A program made the translations under genes and the position numbers. The notes under the pieces were generated by a model, which worked only from the letters and a program-made list of their open reading frames with translations, made no database searches and had not been told where the DNA came from. Below, piece after piece: positions 53,018 through 62,846 of a stretch of 64,000 bases of DNA (position 1 is the first letter of the stretch; every line of letters starts with the position of its first letter). The stretch covers positions 1 through 64,000 of the forward strand of contig DATNPK010000010.1 in the NCBI GenBank assembly GCA_036703275.1. Direction: 5' to 3'. This stretch comes from Coleofasciculaceae cyanobacterium (lineage in GTDB: Bacteria > Cyanobacteriota > Cyanobacteriia > Cyanobacteriales > Xenococcaceae).

Positions 53018-55020
53018 AAAGTTACGCTCGAAAAAATTATTAATTAAATTTTGGCGAAATTTTTCAAGTATATTGGTGATTTTGTTGTATTTCAAGCAGT
53101 AGGTGGTAGATTGCTAAGCTAAGCAATTAAAAAAAATTCTCAGCCTGAGGAAGTGAGAAGCTGGAGGTGAAAGAATTCGCGATCGCGCATCTAGTAGTCC
53201 TTTATTCAACCACGTTGTTGAGTCAACAAGTTAGTTGGATAACAATCCTTAATCAACTTAAATAGTTTATCTGAATCTGCTTCACCTTGGTAATCACCAA
53301 GAAAATCTATCTCATTATCAATCGTGAAATCTGCTTGAAGGCAAATTCATTTTATTGACTTTATGGAAACAATCTTTTTTGCCGTAGAACACTACATAAC
53401 AGAGATTTCTATCAAAGGAAATCTGGAACAATTTTTGCTCGTTTTGTCTGTGTCTTTGAGCGTTGCGACAATTTCACGGATCTTTAGCTGGTTTCGGCAA
53501 ATTCCCTATACCCTGCTATTAGTAATAGTTGGACTTGGCTTGGCTTTTGTAGATATTCGCCTGGCAAGGCTATCACCAGAGCTAATTCTAGAAATTTTTC
53601 TACCTCCTTTATTATTTGAGGCAGCCTGGAATACCCGTTGGCGTAATCTTAAAAACAGTCTGATTCCTGTGAGTCTATTTGCTGTTTTCGGCGTGGTTAT
53701 TTCTATAGTCGGAGTAGCATTCCCCCTCAGCTATTTTATCGATGATATGCCTTGGCCAATTGCTCTTTTAGTTGGTGCTTGTATGTCTTCCACCGATCCG
53801 ATATCTATAGTAGCGTTGCTGCGGGAGTTGGGAGCAAGTAAACGTTTAACAACCCTCATAGAAGGGGAAAGTTTGTTTAATGATGGTGTGGCGGTAGTTG
53901 CTTTTCTGTTGTTGGTTAATATTCCTCTAGGTATTGGCGAATTTGATATTTCGACCATCGTCATTCGCTTTATCACGTTTGCGGGTATTGGTTTTAGCGT
54001 TGGCGGCTTAATTGGATTTGGAATTTCTTATCTGACTCAAAGGTTTGATTTACCTTTGGTAGAACAGTCTTTAACCTTGGTTTCGGCCTATGGTACGTAT
54101 TTAATTACCGAGGAATTAGGCGGTTCGGGGGTAATTGGGGTTGTTACCGTCGGGATTATTTTGGGTAATTTTGGCTCACAAATCGGCATGAATCCCCGTA
54201 CTAGACTATTACTCTCAGAATTTTGGGATTTTCTGGCATTTTTCGTGAATTCTATCGTCTTTTTGTTAATTGGTGACCAAATAAACTTTAGTAGTTTAAA
54301 AAGTAACTTCGGTCTAATTGTCATAGCAATCGCAGCGGTTTTAGCTACTAGAGCCATTGCTATCTTTGGTTTGGGCAATATTAGTAATCTAGTTAGTCGA
54401 ACTAAAACTAACCTCAAAGAACAAACCGTACTCTGGTGGGGTGGCTTACGGGGTTCTGTATCTATCGCTCTAGCATTGAGTGTTCCCGAAGTGTTGTCGA
54501 GTAGACAAGAAATTATTGATACAGTTTTTGGGGTAGTACTGTTTAGCCTCTTGGTTCAAGGATTGAGTATGAAGTGGTTGTTGAGTACTCTTGATTTAAT
54601 TGGCGATCAGCCTTTGCGTCAGGAATACTCGGAGTTGTTAGCCAGGAAAGTAGCTATGACCCGTGTTTTAAACTATTTAAACAGCAATGAATTAGCCGAA
54701 GATATCGATCCTGAATATTATCGCTATCAAAAAGAACTGGTTAAAGGAGAACTCAAGAGCATTAGAGAAAAAATCGCTACCATGCAGAAAAAGTACGAGC
54801 GGCTGCGATCGCTGACGATGGAACAGCTCAAAGAACAGCTTTTAGATATTGAAGCCGATACTTACGCCGAGTTTATCCGCGCTGGTAAGTTAAACGAAAA
54901 CCTTTCTCCAGTCCTACAAAAGATTATCGCCAAAGCAGAAGATACCTAAATTTGTTCAAGTGGCAATTTTGCCATGATGAGATCGACAGACAGCAGATAT
55001 TTCATTCCTAGTCCTAAACC
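53018..55020. repeat. Tandem duplication, unit A
   Basis: The 2.0-kb unit starts at AAAGTTACGCTC (53018) and ends at GTCCTAAACC (55020). It contains an upstream region of about 340 bases, a CPA1 antiporter gene and about 70 bases of downstream DNA. All parts recur in the same order in unit B, including the non-coding CTCAGCCTGAGGAAG hairpin and GAATTCGCGATCGC. Confidence 0.85.
53363..54949 (+). CDS. CPA1 cation/proton antiporter, copy A
   Basis: This 528-residue Na+/H+ (or K+/H+) antiporter of the NhaP/NhaS type has about 12 helices (20-420) and a cytosolic tail with a helical coiled region (about 440-528). Motifs are FLPPLLFEAAWNTRW (typical amiloride-site region), SSTDPISIVALLRELG (unwound helix with Asp) and EGESLFNDGVAVV (ion-binding Asn-Asp). 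In copy A the DP motif is STDPISI; in copy B it is ATDPVSV, the more common form. The gene is complete and starts at ATG 53363. Confidence 0.92.
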   Translation: METIFFAVEHYITEISIKGNLEQFLLVLSVSLSVATISRIFSWFRQIPYTLLLVIVGLGLAFVDIRLARLSPELILEIFLPPLLFEAAWNTRWRNLKNSLIPVSLFAVFGVVISIVGVAFPLSYFIDDMPWPIALLVGACMSSTDPISIVALLRELGASKRLTTLIEGESLFNDGVAVVAFLLLVNIPLGIGEFDISTIVIRFITFAGIGFSVGGLIGFGISYLTQRFDLPLVEQSLTLVSAYGTYLITEELGGSGVIGVVTVGIILGNFGSQIGMNPRTRLLLSEFWDFLAFFVNSIVFLLIGDQINFSSLKSNFGLIVIAIAAVLATRAIAIFGLGNISNLVSRTKTNLKEQTVLWWGGLRGSVSIALALSVPEVLSSRQEIIDTVFGVVLFSLLVQGLSMKWLLSTLDLIGDQPLRQEYSELLARKVAMTRVLNYLNSNELAEDIDPEYYRYQKELVKGELKSIREKIATMQKKYERLRSLTMEQLKEQLLDIEADTYAEFIRAGKLNENLSPVLQKIIAKAEDT

Positions 55021-57026
55021 AAAGTTACGCTCACAAGAAATTATTAATTGAATTTTGGCAAAATTTTTCAAGTACATTGGTGATTTTGCTGTATTTCAAG
55101 CAGTAGATGGTAAATTGCTAAACTAAGCAATCAAAAAAAATTCTCAGCCTGAGGAAGAGAGAAGCTGGGAAGCTAGAGGTGAGAGAATTCGCGATCGCAC
55201 ATCTAGTCCTTTGTCCAACCACGTTGTTGAATTAGCAAGTTAGTTGGATAATAATTCTCAAGAAACTGAAATAGTTTATTTAAATATGTATGTCCCACCT
55301 TGGTAGTCACCAAGAAAATCTATGCCATTATTAATCGTGAAATCTGCTTAAAGCCGCATTTATTTTATTGACTTTATGGAAACAATCTTTTTTGTCGTAG
55401 AACCCAACATAACAGAGATTTCTATCAAAGGAAATCTGGAACAATTTTTGATCGTTTTGTCTGTGTCTTTGAGCGTTGCAACAATTTCGCGGCTCTTTAG
55501 CTGGTTTCGGCAAATTCCCTATACCCTGCTATTAGTAATAGTTGGACTTGGCTTGGCTTTTGTGGATATTCGCCTAGTAAGTCTATCACCAGAGCTAATT
55601 CTAGAAATTTTTCTACCTCCTTTGTTATTTGAGGCAGCCTGGAATATCCGTTGGCGCAGTCTTAAAAACAGTTTGATTCCTGTGAGTCTATTTGCGGTTG
55701 TCGGCGTGGTTATTTCTGTTATTGGTGTAGCTTTTCCGCTGAGCTATTTTACCGATATGCCTTTGGCAACAGCTCTTTTAGTTGGTGCGAGCTTATCTGC
55801 TACCGATCCTGTATCTGTAGTTGCTTTGTTTCGAGAGTTGGGAGCAAGCAAACGTTTGACAATCCTTATGGAAGGGGAAAGTTTATTTAATGATGGTGTG
55901 GCGGTAGTTGCTTTTCTATTGTTGGTTAATATCCCATTGGGTATTGGCGAATTTGGCATTTCAACTATTATGATTCGTTTTCTTACCTTTGTTGGTATTG
56001 GCTTAGGAATTGGTAGCCTGATCGGGTTTGGCATATCCTATTTGACTCAAAGGTTTGATTTACCTTTGGTGGAGCAGTCTTTAACCTTGGTTTCGGCCTA
56101 TGGTACATACTTAATTACCGAAGAATTAGGCGGTTCGGGGGTAATTGGAGTGGTTACCGTCGGGATTATTTTGGGTAATTTTGGCTCACGAATTGGTATG
56201 AATCCGCGAACTAGGCTACTGGTTACAGAATTTTGGGACTTTTTGGCGTTTTTCGTCAATTCAATTGTGTTTTTGTTGATTGGCGACCAAATAAACTTTA
56301 CCAGTCTCAAAAATAATTTCGATTTGATTATCGTAGCGATCGCAACAGTCTTAATTACTAGAGCCATTGTCATTTTTGGTCTTGGTAATATTAGTAATTT
56401 AATTAGCCAAACCAAGACTAATTTGAAAGAGCAAACTGTTCTATGGTGGGGCGGTTTGAGGGGTTCAGTTTCTATTGCCGTCGCCTTGAGTGTTCCCGTA
56501 GTGCTGACGGGTAGGCAAGAAATTATCGATACGGTTTTTGGCGTAGTTCTATTTACCCTTTTAGTCCAGGGATTGAGTACTAAATGGTTATTGAGTACCT
56601 TGAATTTGATCGGCGATCAGCCTTTGCGTCAGGAATATTCTGAACTATTAGCGCGCAAAGTGGCAATGACTCGCGTGCTCGATTATCTCAACAGTAATGA
56701 ATTAGCTTCAGAAATCGATCCTGAGTATTATCGCTATCAACAAAAACTAGTCACTGGGCAACTGCAAAACATTGAGGACAAAATTGATACCATGCAGCGA
56801 GAACATGATAACTTGCGCTCGCTGACGATGGAACAGCTCAAAGAACAGCTTTTAGATATTGAAGCCGATACTTACGCCGAGTTTATCCGCGCCGGTAAAT
56901 TAAACGAAAACCTTTCTCCAGTCTTACAAGAGATTATTGCCAAAGCAGGAGATACCTAAATTTGTTCAAGTGGCAATTTTGCCATGATGAGATCGACAGC
57001 AGATATTTCATTCCTAGTCCTAAGCC
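55021..57026. repeat. Tandem duplication, unit B
   Basis: The unit runs from AAAGTTACGCTC (55021) to TCCTAAGCCCC (57026) and is collinear with unit A, 2,003 bases later. Small indels distinguish the copies, for example GACAGACAGCAG in A against GACAGCAG in B after the stop codon. The last 120 bases of the coding region and the 3' flank are almost identical between the units, whereas the middle has drifted. Confidence 0.85.
55376..56959 (+). CDS. CPA1 cation/proton antiporter, copy B
   Basis: A 527-residue paralogue of the preceding antiporter. It has the same start (METIFF.VE), the motif SATDPVSVVALFRELG, EGESLFNDGVAVV, and an end (KLNENLSPVLQEIIAKAGDT) almost identical to copy A. Differences cluster in helices 4-6 and in the tail linker. 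Both copies keep the ion-binding residues, so both should work. A dose or specificity effect under salt or pH stress is plausible. Confidence 0.92.
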   Translation: METIFFVVEPNITEISIKGNLEQFLIVLSVSLSVATISRLFSWFRQIPYTLLLVIVGLGLAFVDIRLVSLSPELILEIFLPPLLFEAAWNIRWRSLKNSLIPVSLFAVVGVVISVIGVAFPLSYFTDMPLATALLVGASLSATDPVSVVALFRELGASKRLTILMEGESLFNDGVAVVAFLLLVNIPLGIGEFGISTIMIRFLTFVGIGLGIGSLIGFGISYLTQRFDLPLVEQSLTLVSAYGTYLITEELGGSGVIGVVTVGIILGNFGSRIGMNPRTRLLVTEFWDFLAFFVNSIVFLLIGDQINFTSLKNNFDLIIVAIATVLITRAIVIFGLGNISNLISQTKTNLKEQTVLWWGGLRGSVSIAVALSVPVVLTGRQEIIDTVFGVVLFTLLVQGLSTKWLLSTLNLIGDQPLRQEYSELLARKVAMTRVLDYLNSNELASEIDPEYYRYQQKLVTGQLQNIEDKIDTMQREHDNLRSLTMEQLKEQLLDIEADTYAEFIRAGKLNENLSPVLQEIIAKAGDT

Positions 57027-57086
57027 CCAGTCGCCAAATTTAGCTAGAATTTATTAACGTCCGCATATATATCGAAAAATTAAGGC

Positions 57087-57455
57087 ATGACAGCTAAGAA
57101 TGTTTTAGGTGGAGAATTAAAAGTCTGCTGTACCTCTCCCATGACAGGATTTTATCGCAATGGAAAATGTGATACTGGGGCAGAAGATCGAGGTGTTCAT
57201 ATAGTTTGCGCCGAAGTTACCGCTAAGTTTTTAACTTTTAGTCAACAAAAAGGTAACGATCTCAGTACTCCGATGCCAATGTATAACTTCCCTGGATTAA
57301 AACCAGGAGACTGTTGGTGTTTATGTGCCTTACGCTGGAAAGAAGCTCTCGATGCAGGTTTTGCCCCACCAATTAACTTAGAGGCTACCCATGAATCAAT
57401 GCTGGATTTTATTCCTTTAGAAGTTCTTAAAGAACATTCAATTGAATTCAATTAA
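57087..57455 (+). CDS. DUF2237 family protein
   Basis: A 122-residue Cys/Trp-rich protein: KNVLGGELKVCCTSPMTGFYR at the N-terminus, then HIVCAEVTAKFLTFSQQKGNDL and PGDCWCLCALRWKEAL. These blocks define DUF2237, found widely in bacteria with no known activity. The conserved cysteines (CC, CxC) suggest metal or redox chemistry. It is a complete single gene. Confidence 0.88.
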   Translation: MTAKNVLGGELKVCCTSPMTGFYRNGKCDTGAEDRGVHIVCAEVTAKFLTFSQQKGNDLSTPMPMYNFPGLKPGDCWCLCALRWKEALDAGFAPPINLEATHESMLDFIPLEVLKEHSIEFN

Positions 57456-57546
57456 ATTCGATTGAAAATCAATGCGGGCGATCGCTTCTGTAAAATTAAT
57501 CACCTTAATCAACTTAAGTTGTTGACAACAAATAGGTAAAATAAGC

Positions 57547-58833
57547 TTAATTCAGTTTATTACGCTCAGGATCGCCAAGATACCAGTTATTTTCTTGAGC
57601 TAGTTGCAAATTATAGGGTAATATCTCCCAGTTTTGGACTAATTCATTTAATAATTTATCCTGCTGTTGGCGAAAATACTCGACCTGAGGACCATAGTTC
57701 ATAATGCTGAAGTAGACGTTACCGCGATCGCTTGTGGGAACAACTCCTGCTAAAGCACTAACATTATCTAACGTTCCCGTTTTGATTGTTGCCCCCTTTG
57801 GCAAAGCTCGATCCTGTACTGTGCCGACAATGTCTCTACCTGCGGTGGGAAATAAATCCGCTGCATTAAAGGAATGGGATTGAAGTAAGCGATCTATGGT
57901 AATTAGCATCTGACATACGGCGCGGGGGGAAATACGATTTTCTTCCCCTAAACCCGAACCATTGATTAACTCTATTTCTGTTGTCGCAAAGCCAGCTATC
58001 TTGGCACTAGCTTCGGCAACTGCATCTGCACCACCTAACAAATCGGCTAACATTTGCGCCATCTGGTTATTGCTATAGATATTCATCTGTCTGAGGATTT
58101 CTGCTAAAGGCAAAGAGCGATGACTAATTAACAGTTGAGCATTTGAGGAGACTTGATTAATTTGTCTAACTTGTCCGGCGATCGCGATTTGTGGCTGCTT
58201 TGTACCCACTGGCATTTGTGAATATTGCTGGGTGATTTCCGACTGCCATAGCTTTAGATCTAATGCCTGTTTGAATAACTCTCCTGTCTGCAAAGACTGT
58301 TGCTGATAGTTCATATAAAACTTATCGGTAAGCAAAAGATTGCCTTGGATTTCGCGAATACCCAATTGATTGAGAGCATTTCCTAAAGCGATCGCTTCTT
58401 CCCAGACAAAAAAAGGATCGCCACTACCTTTAATAATTAGATCTCCAGTAACAATGCCGTTGGCAATCTCGCCTGTAAGGTAAATCTCGGTAGGAAATTG
58501 ATACTCTGCACCCCACGTACTCAAGGCAGCAAGAGTTGTGGCAATTTTGGTTAAAGATGCAGCAGGAAGCGGTATTGTTCCTTGGTTGCTAACGGGAGTT
58601 GTCCAGCCTGATTGCACCCATACTCCTTGACGTTCGGGATTAAATTCTTGGCTGGCTAAATTTTGTAGATAAGTTTTGACCAAAGTTTCGGTAACCGAAT
58701 CTTGACCGCTAGAAGGGAGATTAAAAATAGCCGATTGTTCCCAAGCAAATAATTCTAAAGGCTGTAAAATATTGTCTGTTTCTTTAAAGATATTAAACCA
58801 AGCGATCGCACTTAAAGCAATAAAATCCAGCAT
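57547..58833 (-). CDS. dacB: D-alanyl-D-alanine carboxypeptidase/endopeptidase (PBP4 type)
   Basis: The 428-residue class C penicillin-binding protein has catalytic Ser-Lys in LPAASLTKIAT (SLTK, about 88-91), SNN in YSNNQMAQML (about 253), and KTG in TIKTGTLDNVSALAG (about 351). An insert domain lies between the SxxK and SxN motifs, as in DacB. The N-terminus (MLDFIALSAIAWFNIFKE) is only weakly signal-like, but the protein should act in the periplasm on peptidoglycan. The gene is complete. Confidence 0.9.
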   Translation of the reverse strand: MLDFIALSAIAWFNIFKETDNILQPLELFAWEQSAIFNLPSSGQDSVTETLVKTYLQNLASQEFNPERQGVWVQSGWTTPVSNQGTIPLPAASLTKIATTLAALSTWGAEYQFPTEIYLTGEIANGIVTGDLIIKGSGDPFFVWEEAIALGNALNQLGIREIQGNLLLTDKFYMNYQQQSLQTGELFKQALDLKLWQSEITQQYSQMPVGTKQPQIAIAGQVRQINQVSSNAQLLISHRSLPLAEILRQMNIYSNNQMAQMLADLLGGADAVAEASAKIAGFATTEIELINGSGLGEENRISPRAVCQMLITIDRLLQSHSFNAADLFPTAGRDIVGTVQDRALPKGATIKTGTLDNVSALAGVVPTSDRGNVYFSIMNYGPQVEYFRQQQDKLLNELVQNWEILPYNLQLAQENNWYLGDPERNKLN

Positions 58834-59022
58834 GGAGCAATCAAAATAAAAACTACTTACAGTTGAAAGTTAAAATGTCATTATTTAGCGTCAAGATCAT
58901 TTATAGCTTTTTTGCTGGAAATGTAGGTCGCCAAATTAATTTCTGATGTCATTTTTGCTCGATGTTAGAAATCTTCGACCTCAGACTGTTAAAATTTGTA
59001 AGGCTTATATAAAATTTGCTAC

Positions 59023-60075
59023 ATGGGATTAACGCGCGCAAGAATTGCAGTAGACGCTATGGGGGGAGACTATGCCCCAGAAGAAATTGTTGCAGGAGCA
59101 ATCGAGGCTTCGGCAGAATTAGGCGTAGATATTGTACTGGTGGGAGACGAGTCACAAATTAACTCTCTGGTTAAAAAGCACGGCGGTAAGGAATTAGCAC
59201 ACATCGAGGTGGTTCATGCCGATGATGTGATTACGATGAAAGAAGAACCGTTGGTAGGTATTCGTCGCAAACCCAAGGCTTCAATTAACGTGGCAATGAA
59301 TCTAGTTAAACAAGAAGACGCTGATGCGGTAGTTTCTGCGGGGCATTCGGGCGCAGCAATGGCATCGGCTTTGTTAAGATTAGGTCGGATTAAAGGCATT
59401 GAACGCCCGGCTATTGGTGCAGTTTTGCCCACCATAATTCCTGATAAATCGGTAATTGTTTTAGATGTAGGGGCAAATGTTGATAGTAAAGCCAAGTATC
59501 TAGAACAGTTTGCTTTGATGGGGACAATTTACAGCAGATATGTCTTAGGCAATCAAGAACCAAAAGTAGGGTTGCTCAATATCGGTGAAGAATCTTCTAA
59601 AGGTAATGAACTGGCACTGGCTACCCATAAACTGTTAACCGACAATCCGCAAATACCCTTTGTCGGTAATGCCGAAGGTAGAGATGTTTTATCGGGTGAA
59701 TTTGACATCATTGTTTGTGATGGTTTTGTTGGTAATATTGTCCTTAAGTTTGCCGAAGCGATCGGGGAAGTAATGTTGCAAATAATGAAAGAGGAATTAC
59801 CCAAAGGATTACGCGGTAAGATAGGTACTGCTTTACTCAAGCCTAATTTAATGAATATTAAACGCCGTATCGATCGCGCCGAACACGGTGGAGCTTTATT
59901 ATTTGGCGTAGCAGGAATCTGTATTATCAGTCACGGTAGTTCTCGTAGAGGTTCGATTTTTAGTGCTATTCGCTTAGCCAAAGAAGCGATCGATAACGAA
60001 GTATTAGATAAAATTAAGGCAAATAATCAGCAAAGACTCGAAGCAGACAAACACACTGAAGCAACTGCTAGTTAA
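59023..60075 (+). CDS. plsX: Phosphate acyltransferase PlsX
   Basis: The 350-residue enzyme makes acyl phosphate from acyl-ACP for phospholipid synthesis. RIAVDAMGGDYAPEEIVAG at the N-terminus, VSAGHSGAAMASALLRLGRI, LDVGANVDSKAKYLEQFA and HGGALLFGVAGICIISHGSS are all PlsX signatures. The start is ATG 59023. fabH follows 42 bases later on the same strand, the usual plsX-fabH pairing. fabD, often third in this operon, is absent here. Confidence 0.95.
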   Translation: MGLTRARIAVDAMGGDYAPEEIVAGAIEASAELGVDIVLVGDESQINSLVKKHGGKELAHIEVVHADDVITMKEEPLVGIRRKPKASINVAMNLVKQEDADAVVSAGHSGAAMASALLRLGRIKGIERPAIGAVLPTIIPDKSVIVLDVGANVDSKAKYLEQFALMGTIYSRYVLGNQEPKVGLLNIGEESSKGNELALATHKLLTDNPQIPFVGNAEGRDVLSGEFDIIVCDGFVGNIVLKFAEAIGEVMLQIMKEELPKGLRGKIGTALLKPNLMNIKRRIDRAEHGGALLFGVAGICIISHGSSRRGSIFSAIRLAKEAIDNEVLDKIKANNQQRLEADKHTEATAS

Positions 60076-60117
60076 AAATATTAGATAGATAGCCCAAACA
60101 AGTAACGGAGTAAGACA

Positions 60118-61113
60118 TTGAACAACATGGGTGCGGGTATTGCAATTACTGGATGCGGATCGGCTGTGCCAGAGGCAGTTTTAACCAACGATCATCTAGC
60201 TCAGATGGTAGATACTTCCGACGAGTGGATCGTTACTAGAACAGGAATGAAAAATCGTCATATTGCTTCACCCACAGAGTCTTTGAGTCAACTGTCAGCC
60301 ATTGCTGCTAAGAAAGCGATCGCGATGGCAGGAATTTCTCCCGCCGAGATCGATCTAATTATTTTAGCTACCTCTACCCCCGACGATATGTTTGGTAGCG
60401 CCTGTAAAATTCAAGGGCTGATTGAGGCGACTAACGCGGTAGCTTTCGATCTAACTGCTGCTTGTTCAGGATTTTTGTTTGCTTTAATTACGGCTTCTCA
60501 GTTTATCCGCACGGGAGTCTATAGAAATACTCTAATCATTGGTGCAGACGTACTCTCTCGTTGGGTAGATTGGACAGATCGCACTAGCTGTATTTTATTT
60601 GGTGATGGTGCAGGGGCAGCAGTCTGTCAGAGAGCGGATCGAGATCGCCTATTAAGCTGTGGAATGTATAGTAATGGTGACCAAAATGACTCACTTAACT
60701 TGAATTACCATTGCCAGGAAAAATTATTAACCGAAGATATTACTGCTCAACACGGTACATTTAACTCGATCACGATGAACGGTAGAGAAGTTTATCGCTT
60801 TGCTGTAGCCAAAGTTCCCGAAGCAATTAGTAAGGCGATGTTTCAGGCAAACCTTACCGCTGAAGATATTGATTGGTTATTGCTGCATCAGGCAAATCAA
60901 CGCATTATGGATGCAGTAGCCAAACGTCTCAAAATTCCTCAATCAAAGATTTTGAGCAACATAGCAGAATATGGAAATACTTCCGCCGCCTCTATTCCCC
61001 TTGCCCTTGATGCTGCGGTAAGAGATGGCAGAGTTAAGCCAGGAGATACTATAGCCGCTTCTGGTTTTGGCGCAGGTTTAACCTGGGGTTCAGCTATCTT
61101 TAAATGGGGATGA
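60118..61113 (+). CDS. fabH: Beta-ketoacyl-ACP synthase III FabH
   Basis: FabH starts fatty acid synthesis by condensing acetyl-CoA with malonyl-ACP. The Cys-His-Asn triad is seen in DLTAACSGFLFALI, LLLHQANQRIMDAVA and EYGNTSAASIPLALD. I keep TTG 60118 as start because GGAG lies 7 bases before it; ATG 60127 is the alternative. The length is 331 residues. It forms an operon with plsX. Confidence 0.95.
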   Translation: MNNMGAGIAITGCGSAVPEAVLTNDHLAQMVDTSDEWIVTRTGMKNRHIASPTESLSQLSAIAAKKAIAMAGISPAEIDLIILATSTPDDMFGSACKIQGLIEATNAVAFDLTAACSGFLFALITASQFIRTGVYRNTLIIGADVLSRWVDWTDRTSCILFGDGAGAAVCQRADRDRLLSCGMYSNGDQNDSLNLNYHCQEKLLTEDITAQHGTFNSITMNGREVYRFAVAKVPEAISKAMFQANLTAEDIDWLLLHQANQRIMDAVAKRLKIPQSKILSNIAEYGNTSAASIPLALDAAVRDGRVKPGDTIAASGFGAGLTWGSAIFKWG

Positions 61114-61146
61114 TTATAATTGGCTAAGTAATACTTGCTATGATCC

Positions 61147-61443
61147 ATGTGGTCTATTTATATGATTCGCTGTGGCGATCGCTCTCTTTATACTGGCATC
61201 TCGAATAATGTAGCTAAACGCTTTGCTGTACATCAGTCTGGTAGTTCTCAAGCGGCTAAATACACTAGAACCCGCCATCCCTTAAAATTGGTTTTTACCG
61301 CTGAGATTGGCACGAAATCTGCTGCTAGTCGAATGGAATATTACGTTAAGCAACTGCCAAAAAGAACTAAAGAAAGTTTGGTTGCAGGAACAACTTCTTT
61401 ATCAGCTTTAGGTTTAAATATCAATGTGCCAAATCTTGAGTAA
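61147..61443 (+). CDS. GIY-YIG nuclease domain protein
   Basis: The 98-residue UPF0213-type protein consists of one GIY-YIG domain: WSIYMIRCGDRSLYTGISNN holds the two hallmark motifs in the variant YMI-YTG, with the catalytic Arg in VAKRFAVH and Glu in RMEYYVKQLPK. The role of these small nucleases is unsettled. It lies 33 bases after fabH and may share its transcript. Confidence 0.9.
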   Translation: MWSIYMIRCGDRSLYTGISNNVAKRFAVHQSGSSQAAKYTRTRHPLKLVFTAEIGTKSAASRMEYYVKQLPKRTKESLVAGTTSLSALGLNINVPNLE

Positions 61444-61529
61444 AGTGTATTGGTTATTTTTGTTGGGTTTCGTTTCTCTACTCAACCTACGGATTCACAG
61501 TAGTTATTCAACAAGCCGAATATCTTTAA

Positions 61530-61592
61530 AGTGCGATCGCTTTACTTACTAATTCTTCATTTTTACCGTACATTTCACTAGTGTCGAGCAAT
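61530..61592 (-). pseudogene. Aldo/keto reductase relic
   Basis: On the minus strand LLDTSEMYGKNEELVSKAIAL matches the strand-helix block of aldo/keto reductases with the catalytic Asp and Tyr (DTSEMYG). Only about 21 codons remain, with no start or flanking homology. The rest of the 61444-61872 spacer holds a GTTGGGTTTC repeat piece and AT-rich DNA without a gene. Confidence 0.5.
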
Positions 61593-61872
61593 GTAAATTA
61601 AAACATTACCAAATCAAAGAGCTAGTTGAAGATCGCATTTTAACGCAACTAGTGTTTGGCAATTAAAAATTAGTCAAAAATTATCTGCGCCTTAATTTTT
61701 GCCTTCTGAGATCAACAATAGAAAAATAAAATTCATAGATTAAAACATATTAATACAAAAGTTTTTATTCTATAGCTACTAATCTAATTGCAGGTAATAA
61801 TATTAAACACAAGCTTAACTATATAGTTATCACTCAAACTATATTTACGTAGAATGAAAGCTTATAAATATA

Positions 61873-62830
61873 ATGAATAAAGATCAGCTACTAAGATTTT
61901 ATGAGCAAGGCTATAGAGACTTCACAGGTGTAGATCTAGGTGGAGTAGATCTAAGTGGAGTTATGCTAATTGCTGTTAATCTGACGGGAGCTAATTTGGT
62001 CGGAGCTAATCTAACCCGTGCTTTCTTAACTAAATCAAACTTGAGTCAGGCAACTCTTAATTGGGCAAATTTAAGCTTTGCTAAGATGAGCGAAGTCAAT
62101 TTACAGCAGGCAGATTTAACCAAAGCTAATCTAAGCGGTGCTTTTATGGTTAAATCCCAATTAGTAGAAGCAAAGCTAAGCGGAGCAAATCTTTCTCATA
62201 CTAATCTTCGAGCCTCAAACTTATCTGGAGCTAATGCCTGTGGAGCTAAACTACAAAAAGTCAACCTGAGGCAGGCTAATCTTAATCAAACTAATTTTAA
62301 CTGGGCTGATTTACACGAAGGTAGATTAACTGGAGCACAGCTACAAAATATTTCTTTGGTGGGAGTTAATCTTAGTCAAACATTTTTAATTGATGTCGAT
62401 CTTAGTGGCACTGATTTGACTGGAATCAATCTCAGTCAAGCCAAACTAACTCGAGCTAATCTAAGCAACACGAACCTAAGTAATGCTAACTTAGTCAATG
62501 CTCAACTCAGAAATGTCTACCTAAATCATGCTAACTTAAACAACGCTAATTTGTCTGAGGCTCGATTGAAGGGAGGAAATTTGAGTAACGCAATATTTGG
62601 TTCATGCTAATCTAATCAATGCCGATTTAAGGGGAGCTTCATTAAAACAAGCCAATCTTAGTAATGCTGATTTGACTCAAGCAAATTTGAGTGATGCAGA
62701 TTTAGAGCTGGCAGTTTTATATAATACTATTCTTGAAGCTACTACGCCAAACACTACCAGATTTTTGCGCCCTCAAGCAGAGCTAGTTAGTCAACCTAAT
62801 TTTGTTCAGCAACGCATCCAAATAGCTTAA
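61873..62830 (+). pseudogene. Pentapeptide-repeat protein, one-base frameshift
   Basis: The head MNKDQLLRFYEQGYRDFTGV resembles that of the gene at 34370. About 43 pentapeptides follow in frame to NLSNAIFGSC, where the frame stops at 62610. From about 62595 the next frame continues YLVHANLINADLRGAS and runs through the C-terminal cap to 62830. Deleting one base in GCAATATTTGG (about 62590-62600) would give one 318-residue protein. As sequenced, the first 245 residues could still fold as a shortened helix. Confidence 0.8.
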
Positions 62831-62846
62831 TTCAAACAGACTGACT

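Noticed and set aside
53731-54417. Minus-strand open frames inside both antiporter genes
   Set aside because: They occur at the same place in both copies because the coding strand is conserved, and they have no family, start signal or hydrophobic logic.
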